This document shows positions 47,550-58,844 of a stretch of DNA of 64,000 nucleotides, one piece after another. The stretch comes from Linderina pennispora (taxonomy: Eukaryota > Kickxellomycota > Kickxellomycetes > Kickxellales > Kickxellaceae): the NCBI RefSeq assembly GCF_002104995.1, contig NW_024468251.1, forward strand, positions 1 to 64,000, read 5' to 3'. Made by a program: the position numbers and the translations under genes. The stretch's first letter is position 1; each line of letters starts with the position of its first letter. The notes beneath the pieces are model-generated. The model was not told the DNA's origin, searched no databases, and saw only the letters and a list, made by a program, of their open reading frames with translations.

Positions 47550-47751
47550 CTACTTGCCACCGACGCCAAGCATGGTGGGCAGGCCGCCTACGAATGGCAC
47601 GTTAGAGACCAAGCGCTGGAAATAGCCGAATAGTGTCTCTCCTGGGCCGGGCAGAGGCACAACTGGGCCATCGTCGGGTGAAGCAACCGGTGCGGCAGCC
47701 GCCAAGGCGATCAGAACGAGCAGAACAGAGGAACATGCTAAGGATCTTCAT
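47550..47751 (-). CDS. Short secreted 'PFVGGLP' protein
   Basis: From the ATG at 47,751 the sequence reads MKILSMFL, then after a one-base shift VLLVLIALAAAAPVASPDDG (signal peptide and cut), VVPLPGPGETLFGYFQRL and VPFVGGLPTMLGVGGK, stop at 47,550-47,552. The locus is 202 nt, one more than a multiple of three, so one extra base explains the break. About 66 residues. It aligns over its whole mature length with the core of the protein at 45,783 and lacks the repeat tail. Function unknown. Confidence 0.65.
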
Positions 47752-48583
47752 GGCTGAGGCGGATGTTATCAAGGACAGGGCGGAGTCGTTAATGAGGGGA
47801 TGTGGAAAAGTTAGAGTCAGAGATTACGGTGGGCTGGCTATGAGGTTGGGTAAAGGGTGAGAGACAGCGGCGAGGAGGAGGGAGGGTTGCGGTTTAAGGT
47901 TGGCTTAAATGGAGGGCAGCTGAGGAAACAGAAAGAGGGGTGGTGTGCGAATGCTCGAGCTCTCGACCTCCGTCTTGCTACTCTTTTGAGGGAGTGTTTG
48001 TATCTCGCTGAATGCGCTGCTTTAACAATGCAGACGTGGCTGAAATGACACCAAAGCAGCAGTGCGGTTCGGGTTAGCAGGGGGTGGTGCGAGTCATATT
48101 GAGCCGAGCCGTATGTAGCCATCATGCCGTGATTTGCGAGTTGCATGTCGTGTCAGGTTGGACTGAACGGGCTTTGGTTTAGCGGCATGACTGCGCGTTA
48201 GGGAACTGCATCGGCGCTCTTTTGGAGAAAAGGAAAGCTTTTGCCATGAACTGGCACGATATGCGTCTGGCATCAAGGCCTTGGCATCTAAAAGCCATGT
48301 ATCCTGGCCATCATAATTAGTAATCTGTAGGTGCGAGGTGCGGAGCAGGCGCCGATCAATGTGTGGGCTGCGCTACACAACAAATGGTGGTCGCATATGC
48401 ACTATTCATTCACACGGATTTTCCACACATTTTTTTCCTGGCAAAGCTGTTTTTTTTTTTGCCAAGACGATGATTGAGCTGGGGAGCTTTTATTTTTGTT
48501 CCTTGCCTTCTCCTTGTTCCGCTCTCCCAGCCTTCTATTTTCGCACTTGTATTTTTTTACTTTTATTCCGAAGCCACTCGCAA
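47752..48583. promoter_or_regulatory. Divergent intergenic region
   Basis: 830 bp between the divergent short secreted protein and the DUF4097 protein. T-rich runs at 48,425-48,560 precede the plus-strand ATG. No gene is recognised in it. Confidence 0.4.
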
Positions 48584-50270
48584 ATGCAGGTCCACGCAGC
48601 CGACATTCGGAAGGGCATAAAGGAGGAGGAGTTTCCTGTGCTCAACGAGGCAGCAGCCCTCGCAGGCACATCCTCGCAGGCGGCCGCTCCGCCGCCTTAC
48701 TCACCGTTCGACCCAACCGATATTTCATTCCCAGACACCCAGCCCTCGGCCCCGCCTGTCCCACCGCAGCAACAGGCAGCAGCAGCAATCTCAACTGTCT
48801 CAGCTGTCTGGGCATCAGCAACAGCAGCCAGCAGAATCAGAATACCAGTCCCTCAGCTCCAACGAGTACTACCACCCAGCCAGCTTCCCAGGGCTACCAG
48901 GTGGTCCGCATTGCTAATGGGGAAGGGGAGAGCCTTCTTCCCCGCGTGCGCTCGGCACAAGATGCATCTGGCGATCTGCGTCCGCTGGCCACTGACGTCC
49001 ACTTCCACCATCAGGGGCAGCGCAGGCACTCGCTCCAGCGCCGTCGCGTCCTCCACAGGGGGCGCGGGTGCCTGTCGCGCTGCTGCTGCCAGATATTCTC
49101 ATGCTGCTGCTTCCTGGTGGGTCTGGCCTTCATCATTGTTCTCTTCTCAATCGCGGTGATGATTGCACGCCAAGTGTTCCCGCCAGGCGGGGACTGGAAT
49201 TGCTCGAATCTGATGATCCAGAAGAACGAGACCTTTGCTTTTGGGCTCAGCCGGTCGCTATACATTGAGAGTGTCGAGGGCATGTCGATCTCAACCGTGA
49301 ATTTGCTAAAGAGCAGCAAGCTCCGATACCATTGATCGTCAATGTGGTCGCTGAGGCTGGCAAGAGCAACACCAGGAACAAGATCGCCTTTGTCGTTGGA
49401 TGATACTAGCGAGAACCAGGAGACTCATGGTTCGCGTCAACCGTCCCTCTTGGGAGTGGCCGCGCGACTGTGTGCGCATTACTCTAAACATTGCTGTGCC
49501 GCCGCACATTGGTCCTGCTGCCATGCCGCTGCTACACGTGGTGACATCGACAGGGTCAGCTCAGGCGCTGGATTTGGCGGCAATTCCAGTAAAGGATCTT
49601 GACATTCAGATCCATAACGGCCCAATCCAGCTGCGGTCGCTGTCTGTTCTAAGAGACATCCATGTCGTGTCATCCAACGGACGCATCAGCATCAATGATG
49701 TGCGGGCTCCAGGTACCAGCACAGTGGAGTCCTCAAACGGGGCACTGGTTGTTGACAGGACTCACGTCAGAGTACATCCATGCCAAGACCTCCAACGCTG
49801 TGGTGCGTGCCTCACACATCAGCGGCAGCAAGGAGCTGACTATCCGTACAGCGAACGGCAATATTGCTCTCGAGTCAATCGATGTTGATAGCTTCTCCGC
49901 AGCTGACGACCAACGCTGGGGTGCGGGGCCACGCCCGTATCAGGCAGTGGACGCCACGGTGCACACATCCAACGGTAACATCGAGGATATACCTTCCAAG
50001 GCGCCTGGCCCTGCTCCTAAGACTATTGAGGCATCCTCTTCAAACTCGCGTGTGGAGCTGACGCTGAGCCAGATCCGCGGCACCTTCGATGTCAAGACCT
50101 CCAATGCACGCGCTCAGGTCGAGGGCTCTGATGACGTGCTGAAGTTTGAGCGGAACTCGAGCTCGCGCAAGATGGGCGTGTATGGCAGGGCTAAGGGCGG
50201 GAACGTTACCGTAACTTCAAGCAACGGCCAGGCATCCTTGATTTTTGACGATACTCTGTGGGATCATTAA
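48584..50270 (+). CDS. Single-pass membrane protein with DUF4097 beta-helix-like ectodomain
   Basis: The start MQVHAADIRKGIKEEEFPVL leads to a Pro-rich cytosolic region with a PPPY motif (possible Rsp5/WW ligand). A Cys cluster and membrane segment follow (CLSRCCCQIFSCCCFLVGLA then FIIVLFSIAVMIA, about 49,070-49,170); the cysteines are probable palmitoylation sites. The ectodomain has the repeated pattern of DUF4097 putative-adhesin proteins: IQLRSLSVLRDIHVVSSNGR, TIRTANGNIALESI, TVHTSNGNIEDI, FDVKTSNARAQVEG and NVTVTSSNGQASL. It is likely a plasma-membrane or cell-surface protein. Frame shifts occur at about 48,790, 49,335 and 49,770. The last 500 bases are one clean frame to the TAA at 50,270. 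Confidence 0.75.
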
Positions 50271-50875
50271 GTTTCAGCGTGCTTTTTATGTTTCAAATCA
50301 CAAAGTTGGTATTCTACGAGTAACTGCGGTTATTGATACAATGGCAAGCGCTTTATTCACGGTATGGCTTCCAAAGTATTGCAGACTCAGGCTCTGCTAC
50401 TGCCCCTGGTACGATATTGCATGTCTGTCCGATGAATGTGTGAAACATTTGGCGTGGAGAAGCAGGATCTAAACAGTTCCCAGGAACACAGGGGCTGGCT
50501 GTATCCCAAGGCGTGTGTGAATTAATCATGCATTGTCTATAATATTATCCACCCCACTGCCCCCACATAGTTTTGGATTCTTTCTCTCGCATGATTAGGG
50601 ATACACAGACGAGGCGCTACTTGGTTATATACATATGGGGTGCTGCTCGACAGGACCATCTTTTGCAATTCATAATCTGGTTAGGTCTTATTGAATCTCG
50701 CATCTCTCGTAGCCGTATTCTTTTTCTCGTTTTTGCTCTGTCATTTTTAATATTTCTAATTCCTTCTATTTTGCGCTCGTATCTTTTTAACCCTGTTAAG
50801 CCATTTAGGATACCAAAGAAAAGAAGCCACTCTGTTTGATACTAAGTAATAAGCAGCCACATTAACCTGACAACC
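50271..50875. other. Intergenic, promoter of GH3 gene
   Basis: About 600 bases, T-rich near 50,700-50,800. No gene seen. Confidence 0.4.
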
Positions 50876-53800
50876 ATGGCAAACGGTCTCCCTAAAAGAG
50901 ACAAGCGTGCCCAGCTCCTGACCCCGCTGTTCATTGCGATTCTCTCCTTGACATTCAGCGCCAATGCCGATGTCTATGACTTTGATTCCAACGCAGCGCC
51001 AGGTTTCCAAAGCCAGAACGACCTGAATTGGATCCAGAACGTGAATGCGTCCGCTGGCTACGGCCCCCAGATGACCCCAGCCTCGCCGCAATCCCAGCCC
51101 ACAGCAGCACCGCAAGCTCCTACGCCCACACCACAAGCCTCTACGCCCACACCACAGGCCTCTACGCCCGCATCGCCTCAGAAGAACAGCGGGCTCCGCC
51201 GCAATAATGCCTACGGCAATTTTGGCTTAGGATGATGATGACTATGATGGATCTCCGCCCCCAGTTGTCAACATCATTGGCATTCCTTCAGCCACCACAG
51301 CCACACCCTCTTTGACCACCCGTAGTTCCAATGCCAACTCAGCACCTTCATCAAGGGCCTTCAACGAGGACACAGAGGAAGAAGAGGACCTGCTTCCTGC
51401 CCGCTCACGCAAGCGCCGCAGACCCCGTGATACTCGTGCCAGACGCGGAAACCGCGATCGCCGCAGATCCCTTCCGCGCAATGGCATTCGTGATGACATG
51501 GAGGACCCGCTCGACGATGATCTTGGCCCCACCCAGGAGCCTGGATGGGATGATGGTGATGATTCATGGGATCATGGCGATGGTGGTGAGCGCGGCCACA
51601 AGTTCCAGCAGCCACAGTAGAGGCAACTGGTGGCTATAACGGTGGGCGGTGGCTATAACGGTGGAGGCGGTGGCTATAATGGTGGAGGCGGTGGACATAA
51701 CGGCGGCGGTGGGTACTCAGGTAACCCTTCTCCACCTAATGAATACTACGGTGGACCTCCTCCTAGGCCTATCGGATACTGTGCTGGCCCTCCTCTCCCA
51801 CCGCCTAGTTATTCTGCAGGCCCTGTGCCCTATGGTGGAGGTGGAGGGGTGGAGGCGGGCGGTGGTTATAACGGGTGGAGGGCGGTGGTGCCTATTCCAG
51901 TGGTGGAGGCGATTACGGCGGCGGAGGAGGATACCAAGCGACAGTTCCTCCTACTCCAAGCTATTCGAGCGGTGGAGGGTACAATGACGGAGGAGGTGCT
52001 GGTTATAATGGCGGTGGCGGTGGCGGCGGCGGTGGGTTACCAAGGGACTACTCCACCTGCTCCTATCTATTCGAGCAGTGGTGGAGGATGTGGGAGCAGC
52101 GGAGGTGGTGGCCATGGTGGTGGCGGAGGGTGCGGCGGCGGCGGCGGCGGCGGCGGCGGAGGAGGAGGAGGGTACGGTGGTGGTGGTGGTGGTGGTGGCG
52201 GTGGATACCAAGCAACTATTCCACCTACCCAAGGCTACTCAAGCGGTGGAGGGTATGGTGATGGTGGTGGCGGTGGTGGGTACCAAGGGGCTCCTCCTCC
52301 TGTTCCTAACTATTCAAGCAGCAGTGGTGGTTACAATGGAGGTGGAGGTGGAGGTGGAGGTGATGGTTACCAAGGGACCGCTCCTCCTGTTCCTAATTAC
52401 TCAAGCAGCGGTGGTAGCTACAATGGAGGTGGAGGTGGGGCGGTGGTGGTTACAGTAGCGGTGGAGGTGGGGGCGGTGGTGGTGGTGGTGGCGGTTATAA
52501 CGGCAGCGGCGGCGGCGGCGGTGGTGGCTATCAGAGTGGTCCTGCTCCTAACTACTCTAGTGGAGGCGGCGGTAGTTATCAGGGGACCGGACCGCCACCT
52601 GGTGGTTGGCAGGCATCTTCTACAGCTGGCTATGGTTCCACAACACAGGTTGTCGCAACAGTTGTGTACTCAGCTGTCAGCATCGTTGGACCGAATGGGT
52701 CTACATACGGCGGTGCGACCACGTCAAAGCCTACCAGCAGTGGAACCAGTAACTACAGGCGCGGACAGATTGTGTTCCCCGACAACGGCACAGGCAACAT
52801 CATCCTTGCGACCCCCACGCAGGACGCCGCAGCAGCGCTTGATGCTCTTACCGCTCCGCTCGCTGGCACGCAGATACCCCAGACATCTCTTATGGAGATT
52901 GTAGTGCCGACCGTCGTGCAGACGCTGCCGCAAACTGGCACGCAAACGTTTGTGTCTCCTGCTATGCAGACCATGTTTGCTCCTGGAGCACAGCAGCTTC
53001 TTAGTAAAAGCGGTTCACTTTTTGCTGCTCAGATGGGTCATACCTCCACTGGGGGGCTAGGTCGGATCGGAGGTACGTTTCGACCCGGGGCTACAGCTCC
53101 CAACTTGGTTGTTGGAGCAGGAGCCAAATATCCTCCGCTAGAAACCTCGCTGATTAAAGGACCCAATGGCCAGGTCATCGCTGGCCGTACACAGCCGCTA
53201 ACGACTCTACTAGTGACTCCACTAACGACTCCACTGACAAACCCGCTGACAACTCCGCTGACGAACCCGCTGACGAACCCACGTTTGCCGTTGGCTGGCG
53301 CTAGTAGTTTAGCTGGGATCAGCCCGCTTGTTTCTGGTGGTCCGCTGGCGGTTTCAGTTACTGGCAATCCATTGGCAGTTCCAGTTGCCGGCAATCCGCT
53401 GGTTCCAGCTACGGTACCAGAACCTGCAGCACCAGAACCTGCAGTACCAGAGCTTGCAGCACCAGCACTTGCAGCACCAGCACCAGCATTTGCAGCACAA
53501 ACACTTGCAGCACAAGCACATGCAGCACAAACGCTTGTAGCACAAGCACTTTCAGCACAAGCACATGCAGTACCAACCCCTGCAGCACCAATCCTTGCAA
53601 TGGACGCAGCGGCAGCAGGTTCGATTGACTCTCAAGACAATCTTGTGCCTCGCGTTGCACGTCCCCCACGTGTTGGTGCCACTGATCTAAACATCAACGG
53701 GCCAGTCGCCGGAGCCACTAGGCATCCTCGCGGCGCCGTTGAACCGCGCACACAAGGGGCTGCACCGCGCCGGCCTGAGGTTGGCATGACCACCAGCTCT

Positions 53801-56320
53801 GCCGAGCCGCAGGAGACCACAGTCGCTACTCAGTCGACCTCGTTTGGCCGAGGCTTTGGCGGTCGCGTCAGGGGTGGAGGCAGCCGTGCTCCCCGTTTCA
53901 GCAACGACATTGACGACTGGGCCGTTATGCTGCGGCCGACCAAGACAGCGCATCTGCCCGAGCTGCTGACCAAGCCGATCATCACGCCCCCAGGCCTGCT
54001 GATGCCTGAGGACAGCGATGAGGGTATGTCGCCGAATGTTGTTCGCGTTGATCCACTGGCACCTGGTGGTATCGATTTTTATCCAGTTCCCCTGGCCAAT
54101 ATGGAGTCAGCGCCCGAGAAGCCAGACCGCATTGCTGAGGATGTGTGGAAGTTGGTGGAGAGCCTGACCCTTGAGGAAAAGGTCGGGCAGATGACGCAGG
54201 TCCATATCGGCATGCTCATAGGCAGTGACGGCACGCTGAACCGTACTGCCGCGGAGTATTGGATCAACAAGGTCAAGGTTGGCTCTATTTACGACACACC
54301 GGGCAACCGTGGTGGCAAATATGCGTGGTATGCCCCCCAGACACTGGCAAATATAACCAACACTATCCAGGAGCTGGCGCTGGCCAAGGGGTCTCGTGTT
54401 CCGGTCCTTTTCGGAATGGACTCGGTTCGCGGCGCCAACTATGTCAAGGGTGCGGCCATGTTCCCGGCGGGTATTGGACTGGCTGCCACATTCCAGCCCA
54501 TGTACGCCTACGAGGCCGGCCGTGTCGCTGCCAAGGACACCCGTGCCTCTGGGTACCAGTGGGCATTCGCGCCGAGTGCCGATCTCAACGTCGAAAAGCG
54601 CTGGTCCCAGAACTACCGCAGCTTTGGCGAGGATCCGGCACTTCTGTCCGAGATGGTCCGGTACTCGGTTCGCGGCTACCAGGGTGATTACAAGTCTGAC
54701 CGTACACGAGTTGCCACATGTGTCAAGCATTTCATCGGTGCCTCGTATCCCTTCAACGGCAAAGAACGTAGTACGCAGTTTATCCCAGACAACATCCTGT
54801 TTGAGTATTATCTGCCAGGATTCGAGGCTGCTCTGAACTCAGGCGCAACAACGTTGATGGAGAGCCTGAGCAATCTCAACGGCGAGGCCTTGGTCGAGTC
54901 ATCCTTCTACCTGAAAAAGCTTCTTCGCGACAAACTCCAGTTCCGTGGTGTTATGCTCACCGACTACGAGGAGGTCAGGTCGCAAGCCCTGGACTTCCAC
55001 ACTGCAGCCAACTTCACCGATGCTGTGTATCTGACCCTGAACAACACCTCGGTTGATATGAGCGCGGCGACTAGCGATGCGGAGTTTACCCTTGATACCT
55101 TGGATCTGGTGCGCGGCGGCGGTATCCACGAAGACCGCATCACCGAGTCTGTTGCACGTATCCTGCAGCTCAAGAAGGACCTGGGGATGTTTGAGACGCC
55201 GTTCGCGGATCCAAACCTATTCACGGCGGTCGGTGCCAAACAGGACATCGAGCTGGCGCGCAATGCTGTGCGTGAGTCGATCACTCTACTGAAGAATGCA
55301 AACAACGTGCTGCCACTCAAGGACGATGACCGTGTGCTGTTTATTGGCCCGCATCTGAACTCAACCCATCTGCTGGGCGGGGGCTGGAACATCCACCGTC
55401 AGGGTCCGACGGAGATCGAGGGTGATGCCATCTACCAGGGCTTGGGTGACACGATCATGTCTGGTATCGAGTCAATCACCAAGCACCGCCCTGTGTTCAT
55501 GGAGGGTTTCAGCGCCACAGGCTCCGAGCTCCAGGAGGACATACTGCAGAGCATCATAGATATCGCCAAGCAGGCCGAGAAGGTTGTTATTGGTCTCGGC
55601 GAGTCCAACTACGCCGATGACCAGGGTGACGTCGACGACATGTCGCTACCTGAGCCCCAGATCGAGCTGGTACGCAGGATCTCGCAGGCTGTCGACAGGC
55701 CCATCGTCGCTATCCTCGTCGAGGGCCGCCCACGTTTGCTCAAGGATGTTGCTGAGCTCGCCGACGGTATCGTCAATGCCTACCTGCCTGGTATGTATGG
55801 TGGTGTTCCTATTGCCGAGGTCCTCTACGGCAAGATCAGCCCCTCAGGACGTCAGCCGTTCTCGTATCCAAAACACGAATACCAGGCACGCGACACCATC
55901 TGGCAGGGCATGTGGAACGAGTATGCCCCGCAGTATCCTTTCGGCTTCGGACTGGGCTACTCCACCATGGTGTACTCGAATATTTCAGTTGACTCGACCG
56001 ATCTGCGGCCTGGCAAGCCCATTACTGTTCGCCTCTCGATCCAGAACACTGGCCCGTTCGACCAGCGTGAGGCGGTCTTGCTGTACACAACACAGAGCTT
56101 CCGTACTGGTTACCAGCCCGAGCTGTTCCGTCTGCGTCGCTTCAACAAGGTCGAGATCAGGTCGGGAACTCTAACCGAGGTTTCATTCACGCTCACTGCC
56201 GAGGAGCTCGCCTACTACAACCGCGATCTGGTCAAGGTCATTGATCCCTCACCAGTTAATATCACCATTAACGCCCTGACCCCTCAGGAGAGAACCATTT
56301 CCATCAGACTGTCGGTCTAA
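50876..56320 (+). CDS. Secreted GH3 glycoside hydrolase with giant glycine-rich N-terminal region
   Basis: About 1,815 codons. The signal peptide (AQLLTPLFIAILSLTFSANA) lies after a basic head. Then come a Pro/Thr-rich part, an Asp/Arg-rich part (51,380-51,600), a Gly-rich repeat region (51,620-52,640), a linker with PLTNPLTT and Ala-rich AAPALAAQ repeats (53,200-53,600), and a full GH3 domain from about 54,110. GH3 marks: LTLEEKVGQMTQ, ADLNVEKRWSQNYRSFGEDP, ATCVKHFIGAS (KH motif) and FRGVMLTDYEEV, whose Asp is the expected nucleophile. ESITLLKNANNVLPL starts the second subdomain and PFGFGLGYS precedes the FnIII-like end. Beta-glucosidase-type activity on wall or plant glucans is likely. The enzyme part is one clean frame (52,664-56,320); several +/-1 shifts occur only in the G-rich DNA. 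Confidence 0.85.
51620..52640 (+). repeat. Glycine-rich tandem repeats inside the GH3 gene
   Basis: Six to seven degenerate units built as YQG-x-x-PP-x-P-x-YSS followed by a YNGGGGGG-like Gly run, with (GGT/GGC)n runs between. Reading frame 0 and frame 2 (relative to coordinate mod 3) alternate at about 51,880, 52,030 and 52,450, each inside G-runs, which points to slippage or sequencing indels. Confidence 0.85.
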
Positions 56321-56983
56321 TACCTCTCATTTGTTGCTAAGCAAGCCTAGATAGCTTGTTTGTGCTCCATTTTCATTCATTTTCTTTTGCTCATCTCATT
56401 TCATCTAGCTTTCTTCACTTGTTCTTTTTGCGAGACTCATTGACCTACCAACCAACCAACCAACCAGCCTATCGTTCTATTTCTATCCTTGAATATATAT
56501 CCTATTATTTTAATTAAACAGTGACATTCCAGGGGCTGACAGTGATGCACATCATTCTGTACAGCTGGCAGCGTCAACTGCCACCATTCCACAAAAGCAC
56601 ATACTTTGAGCTGCTGTCCAGATAGCTACACTATTACATGCTGAAACTCCAGCCACGAAGATGCTGCAGCTATATGTATACATTGCTGCGTTAAGAGTGC
56701 GGCCGGACTTTGCATTACAAACTTGTTTTGTGAGAGTGGCAGGACCCAGTATCCTCATGTATGCTACTGCTCTATATTGCCACACTGCACGCTATCCAAT
56801 GAACTGTTTGGCATGTGGTCCTTTTCCAGACAAAAGCAGGATATATTTGGAAATCAATTAATTCAGGGGTGAGGCATGCAGCTGGCACGGGTATGTCTCC
56901 AAGACCACACGCCAGTGACGTAGGCTCGTCTTTACTCCTTCAACGTGCAAGACAGGATAAACGGATGTGCATGGTGCTACTTT
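56321..56983. other. Intergenic, GH3 3' region
   Basis: About 660 bases with a small ACCA tandem (five units near 56,446-56,466) and T-rich stretches downstream of the GH3 stop. No gene seen. Confidence 0.4.
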
Positions 56984-57334
56984 TTACAGATGCAGCTGTA
57001 GATGCCGTGCTGCCGCTGGGTACAAGCGGAGCAGCGACTCGAGGTCGGCTCTGGGCATTGGGAGTATATCGTTCGACGCCACAGCTCTACTTGGGCTCAC
57101 GTCATCGGAAACAATGATGCATTGGCTCCGCTGGTTCAGCACGTCTCGCATGCGCTGCGGGTACAGGTCGCAGTTCTCGGTGAACACTGGCGAATGGCGC
57201 AAAAGATCTTGAAGGCGGGTCCGCAGAGGAGCAGAGTTGTTGGTGGCGAGGCTCTGGCGAATCCAGTCTCTATGGGTGTCGACCACACTGAAGGAGGAAC
57301 GGTCAGAGTCCGAGTCTACTGGGACTGGCGACAT
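56984..57334 (-). CDS. Hypothetical protein, 116 residues
   Basis: A clean frame from the ATG at 57,334, preceded by a pyrimidine-rich leader. The N-terminus is acidic and Ser-rich (DSDSDRSSFSVVD). A helical-looking middle (THRDWIRQSLA, LRTRLQDLLRHSPVF) and a Leu-rich end (ADLESLLRLYPAAARHLQLHL) follow. No family is recognised. It may be the downstream exon of the hypothetical locus at 57,380-57,782, but no convincing splice pair was found. Confidence 0.45.
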   Translation of the reverse strand: MSPVPVDSDSDRSSFSVVDTHRDWIRQSLATNNSAPLRTRLQDLLRHSPVFTENCDLYPQRMRDVLNQRSQCIIVSDDVSPSRAVASNDILPMPRADLESLLRLYPAAARHLQLHL

Positions 57335-57379
57335 ATAGTGTAGAATGAAGAAAGTAGTAAAATAAACAAAAGAAAAGGG

Positions 57380-57782
57380 CTAGAGCAGAAGAAAAAGGCG
57401 AAAAAGGGGACGGGCGCCTTGGAAATGTGCTGGCTGTAAAAAGGGGGTCATAATTCCATGCTCAGCAGTGTAATGCCGCGAGCTGCCAGCTGAAGCTATG
57501 AAAGGGGAAGAGGAGAATGCTGCCGCATAAATTGCCACCCTGGTCTGTTCGGCAAACGTCACTCTCCGTGAAGCTGATGCCGAACGCACTGCCTCTAAAT
57601 ATTTGTCCAATTCCCCATTCGTCAGTCTTCGACGAGGGTTGGCTCGTCGAGCCTGTCCGGATGACCCAATTCTTTCCCGTACGTTCCTTATTTGCAAGTC
57701 TGGTCTCATGACTACACAGGAACAGGGCGATTAGGCCAGTGGCAACTGAGCTCAGTGCACTGCGGACATCCAATTCGACCAT
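57380..57782 (-). CDS. Hypothetical single-pass protein, frame-shifted
   Basis: The ATG at 57,782 starts MVELDVRSALSSVATGLIAL (a hydrophobic segment). One base shift near 57,710 enters a basic, protein-like frame (RPDLQIRNVRERIG, RRRLTNGELDKYLEAVRSAS, RRVTFAEQTRVAIYAAAF) ending at 57,380. It could be a mitochondrial or signal-anchored protein. No family is recognised. Confidence 0.3.
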
Positions 57783-58488
57783 GCAGATCCAGAGGCACGT
57801 GGTGAGATTGATAGCGGTGACCGATGATTGCGCAGACTAGAACTAAGGTTCCGGTCGAGTGGATCACGCACCAAGCCCTGGTACATTCTTTCGGGCCTCT
57901 CTTTCCATCCTGCCTGGCTCCAATGCACAGAGTTTTGTAAAGAAAAAGCTGGCTACTTCCACCTGTGCTAGTCTAGAATAGTTACGCAAATACCACAGCA
58001 TATTATGTGCTAGTAGTGCCACTGCCGTATGGTGCAGTAGAACATGCGTCTCTTGCACCATCGCTGATGATAGGTATTGGATGTCTGGATCTCATGGCGT
58101 ACACACTGAAGCAGGGGGCGGAGAGAGTATAGCAAGGGGGGCTTTATTGATTCGGCATAGCAGGGCGGAATTAAAGTGCTACAAGCAGTGTTGAAACGAG
58201 ATTCCGAGCAGTCAGTGCTCAGGTCGGCTGGCCATGTTTCCGTAGCACCCCCGGCTCTCTCAGACGCAGCTCGAGTTGTGTGATTGTAGCTGCAGCGGGT
58301 CCCGTATCTATTTGTTTCCTGCTAGCTGTGTGGCGGTGGCAAACTGGTTAGTAAACCAGATCTTCACCTAGTAGCTGCTGATAAGGGTGGATCCACACCA
58401 GCGGCCACTGCCTGGAGAGAATTCTTAGATATATTTTTGTTGGCTGTCAAGTGTGCCAACCATTGATGCAGCAGTCAATATACACCAG
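57783..58488. other. Intergenic, left flank of the Fanzor element
   Basis: About 700 bases with no recognisable gene. It ends at the outer edge of the left inverted repeat. No target-site duplication matching the right flank was seen. Confidence 0.4.
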
Positions 58489-58643
58489 GTACTAGAATTG
58501 CTCTGCTCGCGATGCGAGCTCGGCTGCTAGTCAGCATGGGTTGACATGTCGATAAGAGCATCACGGCGAACTGGTCATTTGAACGTGTCGGATGGTTGTT
58601 GGTGCAATGTTGATCATGGACATCTCCCACCTTGGTGGCCTGC
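58489..58643 (-). ncRNA. Candidate omegaRNA (guide RNA) region at the Fanzor 3' end
   Basis: Non-coding DNA between the Fanzor stop and the element end. TnpB and Fanzor guide RNAs are typically encoded at this position. Over about 170 bases spanning this region the two copies differ at only 3 positions, versus 7 in the adjoining 184 coding bases. No secondary structure was computed; the call rests on position and conservation only. Confidence 0.3.
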
Positions 58644-58844
58644 TCAGCGTAGGCGCTTCAGCGCTGGCTCGCTGCTGCTGGCAACAGAATCGACTGCTGC
58701 TGCACGCCTCTTGCGCGACCTCTTTGTTGCAGGGGTGGTGCCAGAAGCATCGGCAACAATGGCCGTAAAGCGATGGAACCGTTCAGGAATACTGCCTGAA
58801 TCACAGAGTGACTGGAAAATGAGTCTGAAGTTTAGAACTGCTGC
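58489..58844. repeat. Left outer inverted repeat (356 bp)
   Basis: Reverse complement of 60,691-61,046 with about 10 mismatches, nearly all transitions. It holds the last about 66 codons of the Fanzor frame and 155 bp of non-coding 3' tail. Confidence 0.9.

Noticed and set aside
51620-52640. CRISPR-like or satellite array
   Set aside because: The repeat is coding (Gly-rich units with PPxP/YSS) and irregular, without conserved repeat/spacer lengths. It belongs to the GH3 gene.
58661-58844. RIP-type mutation between Fanzor copies
   Set aside because: Differences are mostly transitions but run in both directions and are few, so no directional C-to-T signature is seen.
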